Below are positions 54,439-61,922 of a stretch of 64,000 bases of DNA, piece by piece. Both the position numbers and the translations under genes were made by a program. The notes beneath the pieces were generated by a model. That model searched no databases, had not been told where the DNA came from, and worked only from the letters and a program-made list of their open reading frames with translations. Each line of letters starts with the position of its first letter. Position 1 is the stretch's first letter. This DNA comes from Defluviitaleaceae bacterium (GTDB lineage Bacteria; Bacillota; Clostridia; Lachnospirales; WQUN01): positions 1 to 64,000 of the forward strand of contig WRDO01000005.1 in assembly GCA_009779755.1 (NCBI GenBank), read 5' to 3'.

Positions 54439-56011
54439 ACTTTACAAACGCCTTAAACAACGGGCTGGGCCGTGTCATTCTTGACTTAAATTCCGGGTGG
54501 AACTGTACGGCGACGAACCATGGGTGTGTTTCGCGCGGCAGTTCGAAGGCTTCGATGTTCTGGTCGTCGGGGGAGTGGCCGACGAGGTGCAGGTTGTTAT
54601 CTAAAAGAAGCGTACGGAAAAGGTTGTTAATCTTATATTTATGGCGGAAGCGTTCGTAAATGAGGAGTTCGCCGTAGGCGGCGGCTAAGAGGGAATCGGG
54701 GGCAAGTTTGATGGGGATCGCGCCTTTTCGCAGGGGGGCGATTTTTTCATCCTCTTCGATGTTGGCGGCGATGGAGACGATGATGGGGGAAGGGGTTTCG
54801 CGGTTGAATTCCATGCTGTCGGCTTCGGGGTTGTTGGCTACGTTACGCGCGAACTCGATGAGGGCGCATTGCATCCCTTGGCCGATGGCGAGGGTGGGTT
54901 TCCTTGATTCGCGGGCGTATCGGATAGCGTGTATGAGGCCGTCCGCGCCGCGTTCGCCGTAACCGCCGGGCAGGATGATGCCGTCCAGAGCATGGAGGCG
55001 CTCTTGGGCGTTGTGGGCGTTGATTTCCTCCGCGTGGATCCATTCGATGTTAACCTTGGCGCGGTTGGCGATACCCGCGTGCTTAAAGGCTTCCGTCACA
55101 CTGTAATAGGCGTCGCGCAGCTCCACGTATTTACCCACCAAGCCGATGGTGACGGTTTGTGTGGGTTTTATTTGCGTGAGGGCTTCCCACTCGGTTAGGT
55201 CGGGTGGGGGAGGGGTAAGGCCCAAACGACCGCACACGATTTGGGCGAAGTTTTCCTTTTCTAACAGAAGGGGGACTTCGTAGAGGCAATCGGCGTCCGT
55301 ATTTTCTATAATACAATTTTGATTGACATGGCAGAACTGGGAGATTTTCTTGCGCATTTCCTCGCCCAGCGGCTTGGGTGTACGGCATACAAGGATGTCG
55401 GGGCGAATGCCCAACGAGCGCAATTCCTTTACCGAATGCTGGGAGGGTTTTGTTTTCGGTTCCCCCGCGAAATCGAGGAACGGCACCAAGGTAAGGTGGA
55501 TGTACATAGCGTTTTCGAAGCCGATATCTTCGCCGAACTGGCGGATGGCTTCCAAGAAAGGCAGTATTTCGAAGTCGCCGACGGTTCCGCCGATTTCGGT
55601 GATGACGATGTCGGCGTCGTGGTTGCCGGAAATATAATACTTAATCGCATCGGTGATATGGGGGATGATTTGAATGGTTTTTCCCATGAAAACGCCCTTG
55701 CGTTCCTTGTTTAAAACCTCCCAATAGACCTTGCCCGCAGAAATGCTGTTGTTAACGCTCAGGTTTTCATCGATGAAACGTTCGTAATGGCCGAGGTCAA
55801 GGTCCGACTCCGCGCCGTCCTCGGTGACGAATATCTCGCCATGCTGGTAAGGGCTCAGCAAACCGGGGAACATATTGATATAGGGTTCGAATTTTTGGAT
55901 GGTGACGCGGTAGCCGCGGGCTTTAAGCAGCCGCCCCAACGATGCGGCGGTAATACCCTTGCCCAATCCCGAACATACGCCGCCGGTCATAAAGATGTAC
56001 TTGGTTTGCAT
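54401..56011 (-). CDS. pyrG: CTP synthase-like protein lacking the glutaminase nucleophile
   Basis: 536 residues, full length. The synthetase domain (about 1-265) has CSGLGKGITAASLG and GEPKTKPSQHSVKEL; the class I glutaminase domain has LPGGYGERG and the His-Glu pair in VQFHPEFKSR. But the nucleophile motif GICLGMQ reads AIGQGMQ, so the catalytic Cys is Gly377. Two other usually invariant stretches also differ: KLDPY is KFEPY, and NVDPGTMSP is NMFPGLLSP. The enzyme converts UTP to CTP; without the Cys it should use free ammonia, not glutamine. It may be a paralogue. Converges on flhB with a 38-base overlap. GGAGGGG precedes the ATG. Confidence 0.85.
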   Translation of the reverse strand: MQTKYIFMTGGVCSGLGKGITAASLGRLLKARGYRVTIQKFEPYINMFPGLLSPYQHGEIFVTEDGAESDLDLGHYERFIDENLSVNNSISAGKVYWEVLNKERKGVFMGKTIQIIPHITDAIKYYISGNHDADIVITEIGGTVGDFEILPFLEAIRQFGEDIGFENAMYIHLTLVPFLDFAGEPKTKPSQHSVKELRSLGIRPDILVCRTPKPLGEEMRKKISQFCHVNQNCIIENTDADCLYEVPLLLEKENFAQIVCGRLGLTPPPPDLTEWEALTQIKPTQTVTIGLVGKYVELRDAYYSVTEAFKHAGIANRAKVNIEWIHAEEINAHNAQERLHALDGIILPGGYGERGADGLIHAIRYARESRKPTLAIGQGMQCALIEFARNVANNPEADSMEFNRETPSPIIVSIAANIEEDEKIAPLRKGAIPIKLAPDSLLAAAYGELLIYERFRHKYKINNLFRTLLLDNNLHLVGHSPDDQNIEAFELPRETHPWFVAVQFHPEFKSRMTRPSPLFKAFVKSTLDSSIGTHTP

Positions 56012-56031
56012 AAGAACCCCTCCGCGAAATC

Positions 56032-56062
56032 AAAAAACCGGCTCGCCCCGAAAGGACGAGCA
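56032..56062 (-). terminator. Hairpin with T-run in the pyrG leader (attenuator-like)
   Basis: Minus strand: GCTCGTCC-loop-GGGGCGAGC followed by CCGG and six T, 20-50 bases before the pyrG ATG and directly after the promoter. Its place recalls the pyrG attenuators of Bacillota. The predicted transcript does not begin with the G-run needed for the classic CTP-sensed mechanism. Confidence 0.55.
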
Positions 56063-56072
56063 GTTTATTACA

Positions 56073-56100
56073 ATTATATGACAAAAAATTTATTTTGCAA
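56073..56100 (-). promoter_or_regulatory. Sigma-A-type promoter of pyrG
   Basis: Minus strand TTGCAA, 16-base spacer, TATAAT, then TGTAATAAACTG where transcription should begin, immediately upstream of the attenuator-like hairpin. Confidence 0.65.
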
Positions 56101-56191
56101 TAACCCCGGGGGTTAAATAAAAAAGGTTATATTCATCCGTTGTTTACGGCAATAATACGGTCGGATATTTCCAAGAAATGGGTTGAAAACC

Positions 56192-56320
56192 ATGTCAAAA
56201 ACATACATGAAAAGGATATGTTGGGTGATACTAGCCTTGATAGTAACGTTGGCGGTTTTATCCGTGTTGATGCTCACACGCAACCCGCCTCCGCAGGAAT
56301 TGAGTGGATTATTCATATGA
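56192..56320 (+). CDS. Small single-span membrane protein before spoVAA (42 residues)
   Basis: ATG at 56192 to TGA at 56318-56320. The product has a basic start (MSKTYMKRI), one hydrophobic helix (WVILALIVTLAVLSVLML) and a short Pro-rich tail. The stop overlaps the spoVAA ATG (ATATGA), the coupling seen between other genes of this operon. No strong ribosome site is visible. It may be a small spore membrane protein or a leader peptide for the operon. I know no family for it. Confidence 0.45.
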   Translation: MSKTYMKRICWVILALIVTLAVLSVLMLTRNPPPQELSGLFI

Positions 56321-56958
56321 CAGACATGTACATCAAGCCGAAACGGAAGGTAACCCTGTCGGAGCGGCGCGCGATCACGGTCAAGGACGTAGCGGACGTG
56401 GTGGCGACGGCCGATGTGGCGAAGAAAGTGGAAGCCATCAAGCTGCAGGAAATCACCGACGACGGCAAACAAAAGAAAAATTATTTGATCAGCGTAACGG
56501 ACATCATCAAATTAATCAAAAAATCCTACCCCGAATACGCAATCCACAACGTGGGCGAACAGGATACATGGGTGCAATACAAAGCGCATAAAAGCGACGA
56601 CCGCGCGTGGTGGAAATGGGCGAAGATTGTCTTCGTGGTGGTTGTGCTGACGGTGGGTTCTTCGACGGCGATCATGGCGTTCCATACGGATTCGCAGCTG
56701 CCCAAGATATTCGAGAATTATTTCCGTTTATTCTACGGCGAGGCGCGAAACAACCCGAAGATCATCACCATACCGTATGCGATCGGCTTGGTTGTGGGTA
56801 TCATCGCTTTTTATAACCATTTCCTCGGCAAGAAAATAACCGACGACCCCACACCCATCGAGGTCGAAATGGAACAGTACGAAAAACAGGTAACCGAAAC
56901 CATGGTGGATTTGATGAACATCCGCGAACACGCCGAAAAGGAAGCGGAAGGGCGATGA
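56317..56958 (+). CDS. spoVAA: Stage V sporulation protein AA
   Basis: 213 residues from the ATG at 56317, which aligns the start with known SpoVAA (MTDMYIKPKRKVTL). A cytoplasmic N-terminal domain of about 100 residues is followed by two membrane spans (about 110-130 and 160-180), with IPYAIGLVVGIIAFYNH and DPTPIEVEMEQYE typical. SpoVA proteins move Ca-dipicolinate into the forespore and out at germination. Overlaps spoVAB by 4 bases. A TTG frame extension upstream has no ribosome site. Confidence 0.88.
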   Translation: MTDMYIKPKRKVTLSERRAITVKDVADVVATADVAKKVEAIKLQEITDDGKQKKNYLISVTDIIKLIKKSYPEYAIHNVGEQDTWVQYKAHKSDDRAWWKWAKIVFVVVVLTVGSSTAIMAFHTDSQLPKIFENYFRLFYGEARNNPKIITIPYAIGLVVGIIAFYNHFLGKKITDDPTPIEVEMEQYEKQVTETMVDLMNIREHAEKEAEGR

Positions 56959-57395
56959 TGTTTGCCAAGCACGTATTATCGGCTTTGGTCGGCTTTGGGT
57001 CGGGGATGCTGATATCGGGCGCGGTGTTCGCTTTTATCACGATCGTGGGGGTGGTCCCGCGGCTCGCGCAAAAAACGAATTCCACGCGATACATCAAGGT
57101 CTATGAAGGAGCCATTATGGTCGGCGGGATAACGGGTGCGGCGGCGGGATTGTTTATGCCCGAATGGTCGTGGGGATTTTGGCTGTTGCCTGTGATCGGC
57201 TTGGCGAGCGGGGTTTTTTACGGCTGCTTGGCGATGTCGCTGGCGGAAGTGCTCAACGTAATTCCCATTTTGACAAGGCGGGTTCGTTTGCAACGGGGGA
57301 TGTTCTTTTTGGTGATGGCGATCGCGTTGGGAAAGATGATCGGGGCGTTATTGTATTTTTTAATACCCGGGTTTTACGATCCCGGGAGTATGTGA
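56955..57395 (+). CDS. spoVAB: Stage V sporulation protein AB
   Basis: 146 residues, four predicted membrane spans, glycine-rich loops and the stretch VFYGCLAMSLAEVLNVIPI typical of SpoVAB. Inner spore-membrane component of the dipicolinate channel. Starts at ATG 56955, inside the spoVAA stop; spoVAC follows after 9 bases. Confidence 0.86.
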   Translation: MMFAKHVLSALVGFGSGMLISGAVFAFITIVGVVPRLAQKTNSTRYIKVYEGAIMVGGITGAAAGLFMPEWSWGFWLLPVIGLASGVFYGCLAMSLAEVLNVIPILTRRVRLQRGMFFLVMAIALGKMIGALLYFLIPGFYDPGSM

Positions 57396-57404
57396 GGTGA
57401 AAAG

Positions 57405-57851
57405 GTGAATCAATCGGAAAGCGCAAAACAGGATTATGCCTTAATGGTGGAGCAAGCCTCTCCGGGGAGCAAGGTTGCGAAAAACTGCTTGCGGGCGTTT
57501 TTGGTGGGCGGTGCGATTTGTTTGGTCGGCCAAATCTTTAAGAACGCGTTGCTCGCGCTGGGTATGGCAAACGATGACGCGTCGTTGGTTACGGCTTGCA
57601 TCCTTGTAGTCATCGCCGTGTTGTTGACCGGTGTGGGTTTGTACAGCAAATTGGGTAAGGTCGCGGGCGCGGGGTCGATCGTGCCGATCACGGGTTTCGC
57701 GAATGCGATCACCGCCCCGGCTATCGAATACAAAAAAGAAGGTCTGGTTTTGGGTGTTGGCGCGAAGATGTTTGTCATCGCCGGGCCGGTGATCGTATAT
57801 GGGGCGATGGCATCGGTGCTGGTAGGTCTGTTCCATTACTTTTTGAGGTGA
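57405..57851 (+). CDS. spoVAC: Stage V sporulation protein AC
   Basis: 148 residues from GTG after GAGGTGAAAAG. Several membrane spans with FLVGGAICLVGQIFKN, GVGLYSKLGKVAGAGSIVPI and FANAITAPAIEYKKEG, all hallmarks of SpoVAC, the mechanosensitive dipicolinic acid channel of the spore inner membrane. spoVAD starts 4 bases later. Confidence 0.95.
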   Translation: MNQSESAKQDYALMVEQASPGSKVAKNCLRAFLVGGAICLVGQIFKNALLALGMANDDASLVTACILVVIAVLLTGVGLYSKLGKVAGAGSIVPITGFANAITAPAIEYKKEGLVLGVGAKMFVIAGPVIVYGAMASVLVGLFHYFLR

Positions 57852-57855
57852 AGGT

Positions 57856-58866
57856 ATGAAAAAATATATAGGCAAACAATCCGTGCGGTTTGGTAACCCA
57901 CCGACCGTACTGGAAGCGGCGGCTATCGTCGGGCCCAAGGAAGGGGAAGGGCCGTTGCGCGATTTTTACGATGTGGTTTCCCCCGACGTACTTTTCGGTA
58001 TGGACAGCTGGGAAAAAGCCGAGAGTGAAATGGTTCGCCAATCGGCGGAATTAGCCGCAAAAAAGGCTGGACTCCATATGGAGGACATCCGCTACATGCT
58101 GGCAGGGGATTTGCTGAGCCACAATTCCGGCACTAATTTCGGGATGCGTACCTTCGGGCGGCCGTTTTTCGGGCTTTATGGGGCATGTTCCGCAATGGGT
58201 GAAGGGATGGGGTTGGGGGCGATGCTTTTGGACGGCGGTTACGCCGAATACGTGTCGGTGAGTGCGTCCAGCCATTTTTGCGGCGCGGAAAAAACCTTTC
58301 GTTTCCCGCTCGAATTGGGCACGCAACGCCCGCCCACGGCAAGTTGGACGGTGACGGGGTGCGGTACGGCCGTGTTGGCTGCGCAGGGCAAAGGGCCCTA
58401 CATTACCTCCGCTACGACGGGTGCAATCGTGGATATGGGTATTACCGACGCCAACAATATGGGCGCGGCAATGGCACCCGCGGCGGCGGATGTATTAATC
58501 AATCATTTTAAGGATTTGAATATCGGGCCGGATTATTACGATATGGTCATCACGGGTGACTTGGGGTTCATCGGGCGGGACTTGTTGCTTGTCCTTATGG
58601 ATGAAGCGGGGTATGACCTGCACAAGAACCTCGACGATTGCGGCTTGCTTATCTACGACCGTGTCACGCAGGACGTGCACGCGGGGGGAAGCGGATGCGG
58701 GTGTTCGGCGGCGGTTTTCGCAAGCCGATTGTTAGCGATGTTGAGGAAAAAAGAAATAAATCGGTTGTTGTTTGTCCCCACGGGGGCGTTGCACAGCGTA
58801 GCGTCGGTGCAGCAAGGCGAAACCATGCCCGCGATCGCGCACGCGGTAGCCATCGAAAATAAATAA
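57856..58866 (+). CDS. spoVAD: Stage V sporulation protein AD
   Basis: 336 residues, thiolase-like fold without catalytic activity. GACSAMGEGMGLGAMLLDGG, ASSHFCGAEKTFRFPLELG and VHAGGSGCGCSA are diagnostic. SpoVAD binds dipicolinic acid on the outer side of the spore inner membrane. AGGTGAAGGT precedes the ATG. A 12-bp hairpin follows the stop before spoVAE. Confidence 0.95.
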   Translation: MKKYIGKQSVRFGNPPTVLEAAAIVGPKEGEGPLRDFYDVVSPDVLFGMDSWEKAESEMVRQSAELAAKKAGLHMEDIRYMLAGDLLSHNSGTNFGMRTFGRPFFGLYGACSAMGEGMGLGAMLLDGGYAEYVSVSASSHFCGAEKTFRFPLELGTQRPPTASWTVTGCGTAVLAAQGKGPYITSATTGAIVDMGITDANNMGAAMAPAAADVLINHFKDLNIGPDYYDMVITGDLGFIGRDLLLVLMDEAGYDLHKNLDDCGLLIYDRVTQDVHAGGSGCGCSAAVFASRLLAMLRKKEINRLLFVPTGALHSVASVQQGETMPAIAHAVAIENK

Positions 58867-58891
58867 CTTGTACCGAAAATCGGTACAAGTT
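58865..58891 (+). terminator. Hairpin between spoVAD and spoVAE
   Basis: Perfect 12-bp stem AACTTGTACCGA / TCGGTACAAGTT with an AAA loop, overlapping the spoVAD stop region. There is no T-run after it, so it more likely affects mRNA stability or spoVAE translation than termination. Confidence 0.5.
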
Positions 58892-58909
58892 AACGGAGGT
58901 AAGTTATTT

Positions 58910-59269
58910 ATGACATTATTATGGGCTTTTATCGTAGGTGGAATAATTTGCGTGGTGGGGCAGCTGCTCATCGACCTGACCAAGCTGACGCCCGCACGGA
59001 TACTCGTGATATTCGTCGTGGCGGGATGCTTGCTCAGCGGTATCGGATGGTATCAGCGGCTGGTGGACTTCGCCGGGGCGGGTGCGTTGGTGCCGTTACC
59101 GGGTTTTGGCCACATTCTGGCTGAAGGCACGAAAAAAGCAGTCAGCGAACGCGGACTGTTGGGGGTTATCACCGGGGGCTTTACCGCCATGGCAGGCGGC
59201 GTTACGGTAGCGGTCGTATTCGGCTACTTGGCGGCGTTAGTATCCAAACCAAGCGGCGAAACGCCGTAG
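58910..59269 (+). CDS. spoVAE: Stage V sporulation protein AE
   Basis: 119 residues from the ATG at 58910 (CGGAGG upstream). Membrane protein related to SpoVAC: FIVGGIICVVGQLLIDLTKL, GLWYQRL-like GIGWYQRLVDFAGAGALVPL and GFGHILAEGTKKAV. Third part of the conserved AC-AD-AE set. Last gene of the operon; the convergent HTH gene ends 5 bases later. Confidence 0.93.
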   Translation: MTLLWAFIVGGIICVVGQLLIDLTKLTPARILVIFVVAGCLLSGIGWYQRLVDFAGAGALVPLPGFGHILAEGTKKAVSERGLLGVITGGFTAMAGGVTVAVVFGYLAALVSKPSGETP

Positions 59270-59274
59270 GAAAA

Positions 59275-59613
59275 CTACCGTATCGCCCTGATGAAGTCGT
59301 GCAGTTTTTGCTTCTCGTTTTCGTTGAGCAGCAAGTCGATCGAATTGGCTAAGGGGCTGTTTCCGAACTTAACGTCCGTAGCCATATCGTCTTTGCCCGT
59401 TAACAAGAAGTCAGCGGTGCATTTGAAGAAAACGCTCAAGTCGATGAGGCGTTCCACGGTGATACCGCGTGCGCCCCTTTCGATGAGGCCCAGATAACTG
59501 GGGGTAATCCCGATTTGATCGGATAACTCATCAATCGTGATCCCAAAAGCGCGGCGGAGTGTCCGTACGCGTTTTCCCATGTCTTTCCTTAGTAAGGCTT
59601 TGTTTGATGGCAT
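59275..59613 (-). CDS. XRE-family HTH transcriptional regulator
   Basis: 112 residues. Cro/C1 HTH (RTLRRAFGITIDELSDQIG, then TPSYLGLIERGARG; about 17-50) followed by VERLIDLSVFFKCTADFLL, the usual continuation in small Clostridia repressors. ATG 59613 has AGAGGA upstream. Divergent from a second XRE gene, as in repressor pairs of mobile elements. Target unknown. Confidence 0.85.
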   Translation of the reverse strand: MPSNKALLRKDMGKRVRTLRRAFGITIDELSDQIGITPSYLGLIERGARGITVERLIDLSVFFKCTADFLLTGKDDMATDVKFGNSPLANSIDLLLNENEKQKLHDFIRAIR

Positions 59614-59657
59614 AAGATGTCCTCTTTCCTCGTGCGCGATATGATGTATCTATGCGC

Positions 59658-59686
59658 ATTTTACATATTTTAAAAAGTAGAGTCAA
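59658..59686 (-). promoter_or_regulatory. Promoter of the XRE gene with palindrome at -10
   Basis: Minus strand TTGACT, 17-base spacer, TAAAAT. The palindrome ATGCGCAT (59652-59659) touches the -10 box, a possible operator for one of the flanking XRE proteins. Confidence 0.55.
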
Positions 59687-59740
59687 TATACCCGGGCTTT
59701 GTGGTGTAAAATAATATGCATTACGGAGGTGCATTTACGC

Positions 59741-60106
59741 ATGAAGAGACTAAACGAGCGCCTTAGGGATCTACGCGATGATAATGACATGACGCAAGCG
59801 GATGTCGCCAAATTGATCAAAAAAAGGCAGCAGCAATATTCAAAATACGAAACCGGGGAAAGCGATCCGTCTTTGCGTATCGTTGTGGCGTTGGCGGATC
59901 ACTACAATGTTTCCGTAGACTACTTGCTGGGGCGTACGGCCTGCAAGGAAGGCCCCGCCGCGCAAAAAGCGGAAATCATACCCGGCAAAACAGTAGGGTC
60001 GGTCGTATCTGATATCCTAAACCTTCGCGAAGCGGATCGCGCCACAATCATTGATTTCATCGGGTTATTCGGCTTGAGGGCATTGGCGGAAAGCCGCAGA
60101 AACTAG
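59741..60106 (+). CDS. XRE-family HTH transcriptional regulator
   Basis: 121 residues from the ATG at 59741 (GGAGG 11 bases upstream); the frame runs 14 codons further up without support. HTH: RLNERLRDLRDDNDMTQADV, KKRQQQYSKYETGESDPSL, then VVALADHYNVSVDYLLGRT, typical of immunity-repressor-like proteins. The 3' end overlaps a small gene on the other strand by 4 bases. Likely part of a degraded mobile element. Confidence 0.87.
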   Translation: MKRLNERLRDLRDDNDMTQADVAKLIKKRQQQYSKYETGESDPSLRIVVALADHYNVSVDYLLGRTACKEGPAAQKAEIIPGKTVGSVVSDILNLREADRATIIDFIGLFGLRALAESRRN

Positions 60107-60294
60107 AATTCTAAATAAACGCGGTCGCCCGGTTTCATTCCGGCCAACTTCCCGATTAAACGCTTAAGGTCATCGACTTTCCCGGGCGGGCATGTGCCCT
60201 CCTCTTCGGCATGTCTAAGCAAATCCAGCGTCGATTCCGGCGAGCCGTCGTAAAAGATGCATAACAACTCCATTTCCCTTACGGTCAACATCAC
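60103..60294 (-). CDS. Small protein resembling transposon-transfer assisting (TTRAP) family
   Basis: 63 residues. LTVREMELLCIFYDGSPEST and a second half with DLKRLIGKLAGMKPGD recall the small TTRAP proteins of conjugative transposons, in which an EEINLMCIYD-like motif opens the chain. AGGAGAGG lies upstream; GTG 60294 or ATG 60291 can start it. The match is by eye; it could be an unrelated small regulator. Confidence 0.5.
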   Translation of the reverse strand: MMLTVREMELLCIFYDGSPESTLDLLRHAEEEGTCPPGKVDDLKRLIGKLAGMKPGDRVYLEF

Positions 60295-60340
60295 GGTAAA
60301 TCCTCTCCTTTTCCATAGGATAAGGATGGACCGTTTTTCA

Positions 60341-60383
60341 AAAAAATAACCGCATTCCCGATAACGGAATAGCGGTTATTTTT
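60341..60383. terminator. Intrinsic terminator
   Basis: Arms AAAATAACCGCATTCC and GGAATAGCGGTTATTTTT (one bulge) with A and T runs on either side. It lies just after the stop of the minus-strand winged-helix gene. Confidence 0.8.
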
Positions 60384-60397
60384 GATTTACGGGTGAA

Positions 60398-60994
60398 TTA
60401 TTCCAAATTACTTAAATAATCCTCTTGCGAGAATTTCGGGTTTAACATGTCGCTGATACCCGCCAGCAGCATGATAATCCCCTGCACCCGATGCCCCGGT
60501 ATGGCGTACACGCCGCGGTTGCCTTCTTCCTGCACCAAGTCGGCGGCAAGTAACGGCTTGAGGTGATGGTACACCTGTCCGGTGGTGTTGTACCCGCATT
60601 GCTCCACCAATTGCGCGGCGGTGCGTGGGGTGCGCAGCAAGGCAAGCAGCATGTTTAAGCGGTCGTTGCTGCCGATACAGGCGAGTACCTTCGCGGCGGC
60701 GTTGCTTTCGATGAGCTCCAACAGCTTGTCGGTACTGACGCTGTTCATCCAATTGGATTGGTTGTCCCCCGAAGCGAACACACCAAAGTAGGAAATTTCT
60801 CCCGTACCCCCTTTTTCGCTAACCCTTTCGCACAGCTCCTCCATCAGTATGGAATAACGTTCGTCCCTAGGGTGCATGTTTTTGGCGATATGGATATGCC
60901 CCCCCAGTTTTTTATCGGGCTTCTTCAGCAAGCCCCGTATTTCCTCCAATTGTTCACGGAGCCCGTCAATTTCCTTACCGTAATCACGTTCCAT
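60398..60994 (-). CDS. Winged-helix (ArsR-like) transcriptional regulator
   Basis: 198 residues. An N-terminal coiled coil (GLREQLEEIRGLLKKPDKK) is followed by a winged HTH (IGSNDRLNMLLALLRTPRTA, QLVEQCGYNTTGQVYHHLKP, then VQEEGNRGVYAI; about 110-170). The C-terminal tail may bind a ligand. AAAGGAG precedes the ATG. Its promoter overlaps palindromes that suggest autoregulation. It stands alone, so its target may be the divergent DUF1062 gene. Confidence 0.75.
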   Translation of the reverse strand: MERDYGKEIDGLREQLEEIRGLLKKPDKKLGGHIHIAKNMHPRDERYSILMEELCERVSEKGGTGEISYFGVFASGDNQSNWMNSVSTDKLLELIESNAAAKVLACIGSNDRLNMLLALLRTPRTAAQLVEQCGYNTTGQVYHHLKPLLAADLVQEEGNRGVYAIPGHRVQGIIMLLAGISDMLNPKFSQEDYLSNLE

Positions 60995-61026
60995 TTCGGT
61001 TATCTCCTTTATAATATGATATTACG

Positions 61027-61086
61027 TGCGTACGCATTTACATAATACCACGGGCGCAAAATTACGTCAACACGTAAAAACGTAAT
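61027..61086 (-). promoter_or_regulatory. Promoter and palindromic sites of the winged-helix gene
   Basis: Minus strand TTGACG (61065-61070), 17-base spacer, TATTAT (61042-61047). An inverted repeat ATTACGT...ACGTAAT (61061-61086) covers the -35 box and the 10-base palindrome TGCGTACGCA (61027-61036) lies just after the start of transcription. Confidence 0.6.
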
Positions 61087-61139
61087 TGCGAAATAAAATT
61101 ATATATAACCATTTTTTATCTTGCCCGATAAAAACCACC

Positions 61140-61290
61140 CGTTTACAATCAAACCCGTAAAAGCGTTACCGTCCAAAAGGGGGTAAATGAGTTTTGACTA
61201 CTCCGGCAACCCGCGCATAGCAGAGGCTATCGCGTTTAATTGAATAAATGAGATAGCCTTTGCTCTTTCCTATTAAAATTTGGGAGGGGC
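61140..61290 (+). other. Structured leader upstream of the DUF1062 gene
   Basis: About 300 bases without a gene. It has possible stems TTACC...GGTAA (around 61167-61186), GAGT...ACTC (around 61190-61203) and a 13-pair stem (61219-61231 with 61252-61264; AGCAGAGGCTATC / GATAGCCTTTGCT) followed by a pyrimidine-rich stretch. It ends in the strong ribosome site GGGAGGGG. No riboswitch class is recognised. Confidence 0.4.
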
Positions 61291-61293
61291 ACT

Positions 61294-61887
61294 ATGTGCT
61301 ATGTCGATTATAAGAAAGTAACGTGGCGCGTCATACCGACCGCTACGCCCGAGGTTATCAGGCATTGTTCCAAGTGTAACCGCAAGATGCCGTTTTATTG
61401 CAGCGAAAAGTTCCGCATGAACGGCAACAACACACGCATCGATGTGTGGATTATTTACAAATGTACGAAATGCGACACGACATTGAAGCTGACCATCATG
61501 AAGGGTATCAAACCGCATGACATCCCGCGTGAAATGTTCGACCAATTTACCTATAACGACGCGGCGCTTGCATGGCGGTATGCTTTCGACCGCGATTTTA
61601 TGAAGCGGAACGCTTGCGTGGTGGATTGCTCGGGGGTGGGGTATCGCGTGGAGGGATTTGACCCGCGGGATTTGGAACAACCCCTTCATGTCCATTTGCG
61701 AAGTGAATATGTATTTGAACTAAAGCTGGGTACGCTGCTGGCGGGGGTGATGAGCATTTCCGTCGGTAAGCTGCGCGGTATAATAAAAGAGGGCCTGATA
61801 ACCACAGACCCCCCGTGCGATATCGTTAAGCATAGGATTAAAACAGATTTGGAATTATTTATCCGGCCAACCGCAATCTCATTTTGA
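61294..61887 (+). CDS. DUF1062 protein
   Basis: 197 residues. Zinc-ribbon-like cysteines (CSKCNRKMPF, then YKCTKCDTTL; about 27-75), then RNACVVDCSGVGYRVEGF and a final basic part. The layout matches DUF1062 proteins of Bacillota, whose role is unknown; the Cys pairs suggest zinc and possibly nucleic-acid binding. GGGAGGGG precedes the ATG. A palindrome covers the stop. Confidence 0.75.
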   Translation: MCYVDYKKVTWRVIPTATPEVIRHCSKCNRKMPFYCSEKFRMNGNNTRIDVWIIYKCTKCDTTLKLTIMKGIKPHDIPREMFDQFTYNDAALAWRYAFDRDFMKRNACVVDCSGVGYRVEGFDPRDLEQPLHVHLRSEYVFELKLGTLLAGVMSISVGKLRGIIKEGLITTDPPCDIVKHRIKTDLELFIRPTAISF

Positions 61888-61895
61888 GATTGCGG
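61871..61895. terminator. Palindrome across the DUF1062 stop codon
   Basis: CCGCAATCTCA-TTT-TGAGATTGCGG, an 11-bp stem. There is no T-run, so termination is doubtful; it could protect the 3' ends of both convergent transcripts. Confidence 0.45.
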
Positions 61896-61922
61896 TAACC
61901 GGACAGAGGAGAAATCGGCGTT

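Noticed and set aside
56032..56100. Classic CTP-sensing reiterative-transcription control of pyrG
   Set aside because: The predicted start is A-rich and lacks the initial G-run the mechanism needs; kept as attenuator-like only.
56140..56316. 59-codon N-terminal extension of spoVAA from TTG
   Set aside because: Known SpoVAA proteins begin at the MTDMYIKP position, and the upstream frame has no ribosome site and no domain; another frame there encodes a better small membrane peptide.
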